This document shows, piece after piece, positions 1 through 6,885 of a stretch of DNA of 44,345 nt. The notes under the pieces were generated by a model. It was not told the origin of the DNA, did not search any database, and was given only the letters and a program-made list of their open reading frames with translations. Origin of the DNA: Flexibacter flexilis DSM 6793. Lineage in GTDB: Bacteria > Bacteroidota > Bacteroidia > Cytophagales > Flexibacteraceae. The DNA is taken from NCBI RefSeq assembly GCF_900112255.1, contig NZ_FOLE01000014.1, positions 1-44,345 of the forward strand, in the 5' to 3' direction. Numbering within the stretch: the stretch's first letter is position 1; every line of letters starts with the position of its first letter. The translations under genes and the position numbers were made by a program.

Positions 1-89
1 TCGCGGCGTGGATTGGTCTTTTTTTCGGGCGTGCTTGTCCCGTCGGCCTGTGGGCTGGCCGTTTGTTTGTTATTCTCGTAAGATTTCAT
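1..89 (-). CDS. Partial phage gene, N-terminal 29 residues
   Basis: An ATG at 87-89 on the minus strand opens a frame that stays open to the window edge, giving 29 residues that begin MKSYENNKQTASPQ and are rich in N, Q, T, P and K. It lies directly downstream of the coiled-coil gene at 194-1000 in the leftward phage gene order, where a portal or other head-assembly gene could be expected after the terminase. The visible part is low-complexity and identifies no family. The length and function cannot be judged because the gene leaves the window. Confidence 0.45.
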   Translation of the reverse strand, partial: MKSYENNKQTASPQADGTSTPEKKTNPRR

Positions 90-97
90 GATATTTG
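66..97 (+). promoter_or_regulatory. Bacteroidota-type promoter for a short + strand RNA
   Basis: TTTG at 66-69, 20 bases, then GATATTTG at 90-97. The second element matches the Bacteroidota -7 consensus TAnnTTTG at all but the first base. It points away from the partial minus gene whose start codon it overlaps. A start near 104 would feed straight into the hairpin terminator ending at 180. Confidence 0.4.
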
Positions 98-103
98 CAC
101 CCT

Positions 104-180
104 GTTTACAGATGCGTTTACGTTGTTAAAATGTTTACGTGTTGGCCGCTTGGTATTGGTAGTACCTTGCGGCCTTTTTT
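104..180 (+). ncRNA. Predicted short RNA ending in a rho-independent terminator
   Basis: Between the promoter at 66-97 and a strong terminator there is room for a transcript of about 77 nt and no convincing ORF. The terminator stem is GGCCGC (144-149) with GCGGCC (169-174), with an inner GGTA/TACC pairing, followed by six T (175-180). On the minus strand the hairpin is not followed by a T run, so it serves + strand transcription, although every phage gene here is on the minus strand. It is the third such promoter-terminator unit in the prophage (see 15243-15322 and 16625-16687). Inferred from sequence only. Confidence 0.4.
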
Positions 181-193
181 GTTTAAAAGTGGT

Positions 194-1000
194 TTAGAGT
201 GCTAAACTGTTAAGCTCTGTTTGCTTTTGGCTTAATGACTGGGCGGTTTTTTCTGCTAAGAAATTAAGTACCGTTGAAACTATCTTTTTATTTTCAAAAG
301 AGAGTTGTATGTCTTTGTTATAACCCATTCCGCTACTGACTATAAGTGTAGCGGTATCGCTGTAATTTGTTTGCAAAGTAGTGAGTTGTTTTTGTCTAAT
401 GGATAACGTGTTAATTGTTCCCGTTATCTCGGCGGCTTTGGCTACTACTTTAGCCCTTCTTTCTGATTCAACGGCTAAAAGCAACTCTTTTTGTTCTGCG
501 GTCGGCTCGCCTGCCAATAACAACGCGTCTTCTTTGATTTTATCGGCCTCCTCTAAAGCCATTTTTGCGGCTGCTTCGCGTGCTTCAACTTCCTCCAGTT
601 TCTTTTGTAAATCAGCTTGCAACTTTCGGGCGGCTTCTTTTTGGTCGTAGGCGGCTTTGTTGGCTTCTATGGCCTGTTGTTTGGCGGCCTCGTAGGTCTT
701 TTTTTCGGCTTCTAATTCAGCACGCAAGGCGGCTAAATCAGGGCTTGGGCTGCTTGCGGTGGTGTTGGCCTCTTCTGCGGCGATTCTGTCGGCTTCTGCT
801 TCGGCGGCTTGTAAAAGCTCCTCGCTAAACCCTGCGCCCTGTGTGGCCTCTTCCTGTGCTACGGCTTGCGGCTCTTCCTGTGGTTGTACTTCGCTACCTG
901 TTGAAACGCCAAATTTTGCTTTGGCTTCTTCGCGTAAGGCTGCGATTTCTTCGGGCGTTCTCTTGGGCTTTTCTGCTGTACTATTATTCTTTTTTGCCAT
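194..1000 (-). CDS. Phage coiled-coil protein, unknown function
   Basis: Encodes 268 residues from the ATG at 998-1000 (starts MAKKNNSTAEKP). An upstream ATG at 1054 would add 18 residues unlike the rest and is less likely. Residues about 15-75 are acidic and disordered. About 80-200 is a long Ala/Glu/Lys/Gln-rich coiled coil, and the last 70 residues look globular with a helical end. It follows the large terminase in the leftward order, separated by a terminator (1404-1430), and has its own candidate promoter at 1068-1098. Position and composition would fit a scaffold, tail-assembly or packaging accessory protein, but no family is recognised. Confidence 0.7.
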   Translation of the reverse strand: MAKKNNSTAEKPKRTPEEIAALREEAKAKFGVSTGSEVQPQEEPQAVAQEEATQGAGFSEELLQAAEAEADRIAAEEANTTASSPSPDLAALRAELEAEKKTYEAAKQQAIEANKAAYDQKEAARKLQADLQKKLEEVEAREAAAKMALEEADKIKEDALLLAGEPTAEQKELLLAVESERRAKVVAKAAEITGTINTLSIRQKQLTTLQTNYSDTATLIVSSGMGYNKDIQLSFENKKIVSTVLNFLAEKTAQSLSQKQTELNSLAL

Positions 1001-1067
1001 GATTGTAAATGCGTTTAAATGGTTAAAAATGCGTGTTAAACAACTGTCCTTCAATCGTTTAACATTA

Positions 1068-1098
1068 TAAAGATAGGCAAAATGTACGAACTATGCAA
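1068..1098 (-). promoter_or_regulatory. Candidate leftward promoter for the coiled-coil gene
   Basis: On the minus strand TTGC (1095-1098), 19 bases, then TATCTTTA (1068-1075). This is a close match to TTTG-N19-TAnnTTTG. Transcription would start near 1061 and leave a leader of about 60 nt. The leader contains ACAACTGTC at 1040-1048 (+ strand), the core of the palindrome repeated at 1215, 3962 and 4725. Confidence 0.4.
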
Positions 1099-1100
1099 GT

Positions 1101-1403
1101 GATTTTCTCATTTTTTTTAAAATAAAATTCTGAAAATCAGCGCATTAAGCGCGAAATAAGCCTTTTTTTTCTCAAAAATCGCGCGTTTCGGCGATGCCGC
1201 GCCCTAAGAAGGAATGACAGTTGTCAGGGGCATTTTTTCGCGATATATGACGCTGTGGGTATGCTTGGAACGGTTGGGCGTGCGTGAGTAAATGCGGCCT
1301 TCTAATGGGCTGCTATGGGGCTTGTAGCGGCTAAAGCCGTCCCCTATATAGCGTGCTTTAGCACACCGATTCCCCTTCCGTATGCCCCCTATGGTATGGC
1401 CAT
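1101..1403. other. Intergenic region with palindromes and hairpins
   Basis: About 450 bases separate the coiled-coil gene from terL. The stretch has an AT-rich part (about 1101-1135) and then many short inverted repeats: GCGC-attaa-GCGC near 1140, TGACAGTTGTCA at 1215-1226, GGCTAAAGCC near 1330 and GTGCTTTAGCAC near 1352. A 70-codon open frame on the minus strand covers part of it, but its composition is unlike a protein. The hairpins suggest a structured untranslated segment. A packaging-related site is possible, being next to terL, but unproven. Confidence 0.4.
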
Positions 1404-1430
1404 AAAAAAAGACCACGCTTCTTGCGTGGC
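1404..1430 (-). terminator. Terminator downstream of terL
   Basis: Inverted repeat CCACGC (1413-1418)/GCGTGG (1424-1429), with seven A on the + strand at 1404-1410, i.e. a T run after the hairpin when read leftward. It sits 24 bases past the terL stop codon. Confidence 0.75.
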
Positions 1431-1453
1431 CTCTTCCTTATCGCTGTGGCATA

Positions 1454-2971
1454 CTAAATGCTGTACATGGTATCTATGAATACGTCATTGTGATTGTTGC
1501 CGCTATCCATGCCATACTTGCCATAACATAGCGTGTCGTCTGCATCGGAGAAGTGTGTCGTCTCCTCCTGCTTGGCGTTGATGTCACGCTCTGCATTCTT
1601 ATTCTTCTCAAAACCATTGCGCCCTTCTCGCACGGCTGCATTCTTTATCGAAATAATTAAATACTTGGCGGTCGTGGCATTGTAGCGGAAACGCGGTAGT
1701 CGGCCATTGGTCTCGCTGTGGGCGATGCCCCAAAACAGATACCTCGTATGATGGCTGGCGGCCTTGTTAATGTAGTGCGGATAAACCGTCCAACCACGCT
1801 TGCGTAGTACGGCCATAAACTCGTCGGCAAAGCTCACGGTACGAATAGCGTCGAGATAGATGGCCGTGTGGTCATAGTAGAAGTGTACGTCTTTGCATGG
1901 CTTGGTGGCATAGTGGTCACAGAACTTAGTGGCCAAGTCCTGTATGCGTTGTGGTGTCTTGACAAACATCGCATGGACGGCGCGGCTCTCCTTGTAGTGT
2001 GTCGTCTCATGCTCTTGGCGTACCACCAATGTATTGATGGTTGCGCCCCAATCGCAGGCAATGTCAAAAGGGCGGTTGCCGTCCACATCGCCATATTGTT
2101 GCCAATCAAGCGCGGCAATTTTAGAAAAGTCAAAATTCAACTTATCCAAATGCGTGTAGTTGAATGAGTTGTATGTGTGTATGTTGTCGTCAAACAGTGG
2201 GTAGAAACAACCTTCTACTTTCTCTGGACGAATGTTTAATACTTCTGCGTTGTAGAGCATGGGGGTAAGTTCTTGTTTTAAATCATTAAACCATTTATCG
2301 CCCAAATTATGGCGATTGTGTTCGGAAGAAGCGCGGATATAACAATACTCTTTGGGGTTCTGCTTGGCTAATTCTTCTTTGGCATATATCCACTTGCCTT
2401 TGTTTGTCCATGCAATTGTACCCGCAAACATGGTACTGTGATGGTAGCGGCTATCGGCGAAAGGTCGGTCTTTGCCGCCCCGATTGGTGGCTAAGACATC
2501 ATGAAATAGCTGCTCATAATCCAGTAGCTGCATTTCATCGCCGATAATGGCATCGGTATTCAGACCGCGGCCAGAGCCGACGCGGTCTTGTGAAACGAAG
2601 TGAAACCCTGCCCCTGTGTACCATATCATAAAATGTTCGTAATTCAATGGTGGCTCGTAAGGCTCTGACCATTTCCATGAAGCAGGTGGGCGACGGCCAA
2701 TAAAGTAATGTAGCCCGTGATGGTATCCTAATCGGGCAAGGCCTGAAATCGTAGAAGGCAAGGTTCGCGTGAGAATTTGCTGATACGTTTCCCCTACAAT
2801 CACCATGGCCGAACGTGGCATCGCGTGCGTTAATTCCTTCATACGCCACGCTAAAATAGTGGATTTGCCCAACCCGCGACCTGCTTCTAAATAGACGTTA
2901 GGCTGCTGGGCATAGATAACAGCCAATTGAGGCAGGTTAAACTCTAAAATGCCGTCATTTTCCTTACTCAT
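1454..2971 (-). CDS. terL: Phage terminase large subunit
   Basis: Encodes 505 residues, normal for TerL, the ATP-driven DNA packaging motor and headful nuclease. The N-terminal ATPase domain has a Walker A loop GRGLGKST (31-38) and a Walker B strand AIIGDE (141-146). The RNase-H-fold nuclease domain shows Asp308 in CDWGATINTL, Asp368 in YYDHTA and a C-terminal NDVFID, the expected order of metal-binding acids. Its start overlaps the end of the upstream small-terminase-like gene by 8 bases, showing translational coupling. A terminator follows at 1404-1430. Identification rests on the motif set and gene order; the subfamily is not certain, but it resembles TerL proteins of Bacteroidota prophages. 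Confidence 0.93.
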   Translation of the reverse strand: MSKENDGILEFNLPQLAVIYAQQPNVYLEAGRGLGKSTILAWRMKELTHAMPRSAMVIVGETYQQILTRTLPSTISGLARLGYHHGLHYFIGRRPPASWKWSEPYEPPLNYEHFMIWYTGAGFHFVSQDRVGSGRGLNTDAIIGDEMQLLDYEQLFHDVLATNRGGKDRPFADSRYHHSTMFAGTIAWTNKGKWIYAKEELAKQNPKEYCYIRASSEHNRHNLGDKWFNDLKQELTPMLYNAEVLNIRPEKVEGCFYPLFDDNIHTYNSFNYTHLDKLNFDFSKIAALDWQQYGDVDGNRPFDIACDWGATINTLVVRQEHETTHYKESRAVHAMFVKTPQRIQDLATKFCDHYATKPCKDVHFYYDHTAIYLDAIRTVSFADEFMAVLRKRGWTVYPHYINKAASHHTRYLFWGIAHSETNGRLPRFRYNATTAKYLIISIKNAAVREGRNGFEKNKNAERDINAKQEETTHFSDADDTLCYGKYGMDSGNNHNDVFIDTMYSI

Positions 2972-3566
2972 TTTTCACCTCCTCGTGCGAAATGTCCAAT
3001 GTAACGGCATTGGGTGGTTTGACTTCTGAAAAATTAATCGCACCCCCTTGCATGAGTTTTTGTAAAAACTCATTGGCCGAGGGAGGTAGATTAATTTGGT
3101 AGCTATGCTGCACTAACTTCTCAAAGTCAGGCATATCCACGACTTCTTTGTTCAGCCCCGTGATAACGTAGAAGTTACGCAACGCTGCATTAAAGCCCTT
3201 GAGGTCTTTGGCTTCATGCGCCATGCGCAAGGCATCTAAAGACCATTCGATGGCCACACGCCTGTAATACTCCTTGTCATTGCGCGAAATGCTGGCAAAA
3301 ACACGTTTGGTTTCGCTAATGGAGCGATAGGCGGTCGCCTGCGAAATCTCGAATTTCTTCTGAATGATTTTAACGATTTGGCTTTCGCGAATCATGGCAC
3401 GAATTTGATTGTCAATAAAATCATATCGTATCAATAGCTCTTTGCGTTTTTCCGACAAATCGGTGTTATCCGTTCCCCGAAGAAAGGCAATAATGGCATC
3501 GACATCTTCGATTTTTTCGACTTTCTTGGCTACGTGGGCGGGTAGTTTTTGACCAAACTCTTCCAT
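2964..3566 (-). CDS. Small-terminase-like DNA-binding protein
   Basis: Encodes 200 residues. A helix-turn-helix-like segment lies around residues 65-90 (QKKFEISQATAYRSI), followed by helices that could form an oligomerisation region. The C-terminal about 50 residues, with a KPPNAVTLDIS tail, could contact the large subunit. It sits immediately upstream of terL with an 8-base overlap, where TerS normally lies. A second small HTH protein with TerS-like features (3568-3855) is next upstream, so which one is the true TerS cannot be settled by reading. Known role of TerS: recognise the packaging site and load DNA onto TerL. Confidence 0.65.
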   Translation of the reverse strand: MEEFGQKLPAHVAKKVEKIEDVDAIIAFLRGTDNTDLSEKRKELLIRYDFIDNQIRAMIRESQIVKIIQKKFEISQATAYRSISETKRVFASISRNDKEYYRRVAIEWSLDALRMAHEAKDLKGFNAALRNFYVITGLNKEVVDMPDFEKLVQHSYQINLPPSANEFLQKLMQGGAINFSEVKPPNAVTLDISHEEVKNE

Positions 3567-3567
3567 T

Positions 3568-3855
3568 TTATATATCCTCCATTTTGCGGTCTAAAATCAA
3601 TTTCAATGCGGCGGTGAGCGCGGGAGATGAGCCATTTTCGGCCAAATCAAGCGTTGTTTTACGCAATTTGGCTTCGGACAATAGTCGGCCACGTTGTATG
3701 GCCAACCGCACCAAAGACTCGTCTTGCTCCATTTCCTGCTGGAGCGATTCGAGTCCAATGCCGACTAAGATGGCCAATTGCTTGAGAGAAAAATGCAGCA
3801 TGGCAAATTCCTCCAGTTCTTTGAGCTGTTCTTCGTTTAGGTTTAGTGTATTCAT
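3568..3855 (-). CDS. Small HTH protein, possible terminase small subunit
   Basis: Encodes 95 residues, all helical. Residues about 25-45 (LKQLAILVGIGLESLQQ) resemble the HTH of short phage terminase small subunits. The part that follows, RGRLLSEAKLRKTTLDLAENG, matches the typical helical pattern after such an HTH. It lies one base from the next gene in the block and overlaps the upstream phospholipase-D-like gene by 4 bases. Either this protein or its larger neighbour would be TerS; the two might act together. Confidence 0.6.
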   Translation of the reverse strand: MNTLNLNEEQLKELEEFAMLHFSLKQLAILVGIGLESLQQEMEQDESLVRLAIQRGRLLSEAKLRKTTLDLAENGSSPALTAALKLILDRKMEDI

Positions 3856-4442
3856 TTATTAATCTCGTTATCAATCACATTTTTGTAAAAATCCGCCACC
3901 GCAGGGAGAGTGAAAATAGTCCCTGCCTCCAAACGCGGATTGTTGGTGAAGTTGGCAGAACTGACAACTGTCACCTGCCAATGGTCATTTTGTACGACCA
4001 GTATTTTTGCGTGGCAATGCGTGAGCTTGACACGCGAAACAATGCACTGAGCAAACTGCAAGGCTTCTGGCTTGCGTTTCTCGGTGCGATAATCAAAGAC
4101 GCAATTAAACTCGGTAATTTGCCCCTCCTCGATGAGCTTGTGTATCATGCGCAAAGGCTCTTCCGTAATGGCCCATGTGGTGAGCGATACGCTTGCAGGT
4201 CCTGTGAACTGCAAGAGGTAGCGCAGCAGTTCATGACTGCTCCATTTTCCGTGGGTAGCAAAAGGAATTACTTCATTTTGCGCCAGTTGCCCGATTACTT
4301 GTTTGAGGTGTTGTAATGATGTGCCGAACTGGACAGTAGTCGTGGGCTTGGAGAGGTGAATCGCTTTGGCCACACTGCTACTGCTGCCCAGCTCCTCGAT
4401 AGAGGAGCGTTGTAACGCTTGGCTGTTGAACAGTGATTTCAT
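3852..4442 (-). CDS. Phospholipase-D-fold protein with one HKD motif
   Basis: Encodes 196 residues. The C-terminal half has a single HKD-type active site: His144 and Lys146 in HCHAKILVV, Asp153, the SSAN turn at 161-164 and Glu172. Family knowledge: proteins with one HKD motif work as dimers and include small nucleases (Nuc-like) and some transfer enzymes. There is no signal peptide, so a nuclease acting on DNA or RNA in the cytoplasm is more likely than a lipase. It overlaps both neighbours by 4 bases (ATGA type) and is thus locked into the packaging operon just before the terminase genes. The catalytic activity is inferred. Confidence 0.72.
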   Translation of the reverse strand: MKSLFNSQALQRSSIEELGSSSSVAKAIHLSKPTTTVQFGTSLQHLKQVIGQLAQNEVIPFATHGKWSSHELLRYLLQFTGPASVSLTTWAITEEPLRMIHKLIEEGQITEFNCVFDYRTEKRKPEALQFAQCIVSRVKLTHCHAKILVVQNDHWQVTVVSSANFTNNPRLEAGTIFTLPAVADFYKNVIDNEINK

Positions 4443-5053
4443 TTCTCCAGTATGTGTGTGATAAGTTCTTTTCGTTCTATCATGGCCGCCAAATTGTCTG
4501 CCGAACGTCTCCCTGCTTTGGCATGGGAGATGTTGGCAATGAGATTTTTGCGCATTTTCTCTAAAACGGCACGGTCAAGGCTCTCCAAGACCTTCCCCTC
4601 ATCGGGCATGGGGTCGGGTAGTTTGCCATGCTGTTTGTAATAACTCAGTTGGTCAATGATTTCATTGATTTCTTTGTCAAGCGATAAGATGCGCAAGGCC
4701 ATTGTGCCGCGCTCATCGTCGCGCTGACAACTGTCAAGTTTGGAATGCAGAAAGGCCATTTCTGCATACAAACTGCGCCATTTCTTTTCTAATGCGGCGA
4801 TTTCTTCGGGGGCGTTTTCTATCCGCTCCACGCTGCGAATTTCGCGGCGTGGAATGGCGGTGGCCGCTTCTGCCAATGGTTGGAATGCTTCTACAATGCG
4901 CTCCAGCTCGGCACGCAATTTTTGCGCGTTATACGTGTTTTTGCCTTTGGCAAACATACGTTTTAACGTCGCATTTTGGCCGTACAGCTCGTAGAGGTGT
5001 AGGCCTACGCCATAATCCATTCCACTGGATAACCATTGTTTAATATCGTCCAT
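4439..5053 (-). CDS. Phage helical protein, unknown function
   Basis: Encodes 204 residues from the ATG at 5051-5053. It is mostly helical with coiled-coil segments around residues 45-65 and 80-145 and a basic C-terminal end. No catalytic motif is visible. Its last codons overlap the start of the HKD protein. On the minus strand TTTG and TATTTTTG, 18 bases apart, lie just before the ATG, so transcription could start at or very near the start codon. Proteins of this kind are found next to terminase genes in Bacteroidota prophages, but no function is known to me. Confidence 0.65.
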   Translation of the reverse strand: MDDIKQWLSSGMDYGVGLHLYELYGQNATLKRMFAKGKNTYNAQKLRAELERIVEAFQPLAEAATAIPRREIRSVERIENAPEEIAALEKKWRSLYAEMAFLHSKLDSCQRDDERGTMALRILSLDKEINEIIDQLSYYKQHGKLPDPMPDEGKVLESLDRAVLEKMRKNLIANISHAKAGRRSADNLAAMIERKELITHILEK

Positions 5054-5100
5054 GCAAGCAAAAATAGGCTTGTATGGATACGCACAAAGGACAAAATAAT

Positions 5101-5116
5101 AGGGGCTGATGCCCCT
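5101..5116 (-). terminator. Weak terminator-like hairpin after the 85-residue gene
   Basis: AGGGGC-tgat-GCCCCT lies one base past the stop codon of the gene at 5118-5375. Reading leftward it is followed by TATTATTTTG. The T run is interrupted, so it may be a weak terminator or only a stabilising hairpin. It resembles the hairpin at 5428-5442. Confidence 0.45.
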
Positions 5117-5117
5117 G

Positions 5118-5375
5118 TTATGAGTTGTCCCAAGCGGCTAAAAGCCAAACGATTTCACCCGTATCGGGCATGGCATAGGTTTTGAATTTTCTGTCCACCA
5201 GTGCGCGGTTGATGCTGTCTTCAGGAATACAATAGCCATAATGCGCGACAATAATGTCGCGGATTTGTGCGGTTGTTTTAAACATTTCAGCGTTTTTTAC
5301 GCTCTCGGCAGGCTCATACATTCGTGCGAAAGCATCGAATATGTGGCCAAAATCTTGTGCTGGCGTTTGCTCCAT
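5118..5375 (-). CDS. Small phage protein, unknown function
   Basis: Encodes 85 residues from the ATG at 5375 (MEQTPAQDFGHIF). A TTG ten codons upstream is a possible alternative. It is mixed alpha/beta, with a segment around IRDIIVAHYGY that could be a winged-helix-like fold, and has no recognised motif. It is bounded on both sides by hairpins, including the strong terminator at 5512-5543, so it must be expressed by read-through or from a promoter not recognised here. Confidence 0.55.
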   Translation of the reverse strand: MEQTPAQDFGHIFDAFARMYEPAESVKNAEMFKTTAQIRDIIVAHYGYCIPEDSINRALVDRKFKTYAMPDTGEIVWLLAAWDNS

Positions 5376-5427
5376 GACTTTATTGTGCTTGGGTGCATTC
5401 GCCAAAACAAATGAACACCATCATTTA

Positions 5428-5442
5428 GGGGCATAATGCCCC
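5428..5442. repeat. GC-rich palindrome upstream of the 85-residue gene
   Basis: GGGGCAT-a-ATGCCCC, a 15-base palindrome, 53 bases before the ATG of the leftward gene at 5118-5375. It is similar in core sequence to the hairpin directly after that gene (5101-5116), so the gene is framed by related GC-rich hairpins. An operator or an mRNA stem are both possible. Confidence 0.45.
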
Positions 5443-5511
5443 CGCACCCAAGCAAGTCTTAAGTCAAGCTGGGGGATGGTGTTTTAAAAATGTTTTGGCA
5501 CAACAAACATA

Positions 5512-5543
5512 AAAAAAGCCTTCGCAAATGCAAAGGCTTTTTT
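5512..5543 (-). terminator. Terminator after the Ig-like structural gene
   Basis: AAAAAAGCCTT (5512-5522) pairs with AAGGCTTTTTT (5533-5543). The hairpin has T runs in both directions and sits 26 bases after the stop of the gene ending at 5569. Confidence 0.75.
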
Positions 5544-5568
5544 CCAAATAACAAAAATATATGAGTAA

Positions 5569-6441
5569 TTAATCTGTGACTACAATCGTCATTTCAAAAG
5601 TAGAAGATTCTACCACCGTGCCAGTGGCCGTGCCGTCGGCAGTGATTTGTCCTACCAAGGTAAAGCCGTAAATACCTGCAACGGTTGGTGTGCCTTCCAC
5701 GACAATCTTACCATTTACCACACTGGCCGTCATTCCTGTTGGCAAGTCGCCAGCCGTAACTACCACTTTATGCAACGTTCGTCCGTCTTCAAAGACAAAG
5801 AAATTAGCATCAGCCGTATTGACTGGAATCGCATAGGTTTGATTACCGTACTCTACATATTCGGTGCTACCACCTGTAAAGTCAAGTCTGATTTTGAGCG
5901 GTGTTTTGAAGGCGATTAGTCCCGAATAAATTTTGGCAATGCGCCCAGCCGAATCAAAGGAGATTTTGGCGTGTTTCAAGTCCTTAACCTCGCCCCCTGT
6001 GGTAACTTCCCCTGTCTTGAGAGAGGCGGGCAAACCTTCGCTGCCAACGATACGCCACTCTGTTTTATCGCGCTCGCGAATAGCCAAGACCGTGCGGGTA
6101 TTCTTGAAAAATTCAATGAAACCAAGCAGATACGCTTCGTTGCCAGGGTGAACAAATTCCAAATCATTTTCGGCACTGCGGCCATCGCGCTCACCAGCAA
6201 GTGTACTCTTGAGAATACCTTTGTTCGCGGTCGTTTCGATGATACACCAATATTTTCCTTCGTACAACTCAAAATTGCCAAAGTATTTCACCAGTTCCTC
6301 GAAGTTCGCGGCGGTGTCTATGCCCTTGGTGGTGGGCCACGTCTTAATCCATGAGTAAGGGATATAGGCTATATCGACCTGAATCCCTGCATCGTTGTTT
6401 GCGCCATCTCTGACGCGGAGATTTTGAATATTCATCAACAT
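5569..6441 (-). CDS. Phage structural protein with C-terminal Ig-like domain
   Basis: Encodes 290 residues; a second ATG at 6435 is a possible start. Residues about 1-200 are beta-rich (VDIAYIPYSWIKTWPTT, then YWCIIETTANKG) and resemble tail-tube or virion-associated proteins of Bacteroidota phages. Residues about 205-288 form an Ig-like putative domain, with LPTGMTASVVNGKIVVEGTP as its typical core. It comes three bases after the small coiled-coil gene and two genes after the major capsid protein, and is followed by a terminator, so it closes a head/tail transcription unit. A tail tube protein is the best guess but not proven. Confidence 0.65.
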   Translation of the reverse strand: MLMNIQNLRVRDGANNDAGIQVDIAYIPYSWIKTWPTTKGIDTAANFEELVKYFGNFELYEGKYWCIIETTANKGILKSTLAGERDGRSAENDLEFVHPGNEAYLLGFIEFFKNTRTVLAIRERDKTEWRIVGSEGLPASLKTGEVTTGGEVKDLKHAKISFDSAGRIAKIYSGLIAFKTPLKIRLDFTGGSTEYVEYGNQTYAIPVNTADANFFVFEDGRTLHKVVVTAGDLPTGMTASVVNGKIVVEGTPTVAGIYGFTLVGQITADGTATGTVVESSTFEMTIVVTD

Positions 6442-6444
6442 GGC

Positions 6445-6825
6445 TTATTCTTCTCCTTCCTGTACTGCTACCAGTACGCTTGAACCCATTTCTAACAGTG
6501 CCGCCACGACATCGGGGCGATTGAGTAGCTCTTCAGCAGAAATCACGCCAAAGGGTGGTACGTTGAATTTCGGTGCGGCCACACGATAACTTTTGTCTTT
6601 GTGCGTAACAACGAACTTGCCGAATTTACGGGCGGCCACCAAGCTGGCTTGTTGGGCGACATCTAATCGGGCGGTAATGTCGGCAATCACCAAATCTGAT
6701 TCCTCTTGCTGGGCTAAGAGCTGTTTGTCTTTGTCCTCAAGGGCGGCTTGTTGGGTTGCAATTTCTTTGTCTTTGGCAGCAAGCATTTCAATGAGCTGCG
6801 CTTTTGTCAAATCTTCTAAGGCCAT
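6445..6825 (-). CDS. Small coiled-coil virion or assembly protein
   Basis: Encodes 126 residues from the ATG at 6825 (MALEDLTKAQLIEML); a start 18 codons further upstream is open but its residues do not look native. Residues 1-65 form a coiled coil rich in K, Q and E. The C-terminal 60 residues have a short beta region (KFGKFVVTHKDKSYRV) and an EELLNRPDVVAALLEMG helix. It lies between the major capsid gene and the Ig-domain gene. It could be a head-tail connector or capsid decoration protein; no family is recognised. Confidence 0.6.
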   Translation of the reverse strand: MALEDLTKAQLIEMLAAKDKEIATQQAALEDKDKQLLAQQEESDLVIADITARLDVAQQASLVAARKFGKFVVTHKDKSYRVAAPKFNVPPFGVISAEELLNRPDVVAALLEMGSSVLVAVQEGEE

Positions 6826-6885
6826 TTTATTAAAATAGAATTGGTTGAGAATCAATAAGAAATATCCTTGTGTAGGCAAGTAAGA

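Noticed and set aside
381-1070. Several + strand open frames over the coiled-coil gene
   Set aside because: They are antisense shadows of a low-complexity Ala/Glu/Lys-rich coding sequence.
1204-1416. 70-codon open frame on the minus strand
   Set aside because: It covers a hairpin-rich non-coding stretch, its composition is unlike neighbouring proteins, and the terL terminator lies at its start.
5552-5559. Leftward promoter TATTTTTG before the terminator at 5512
   Set aside because: There is no -33 element at the right place, and the transcript would end at once in the terminator.
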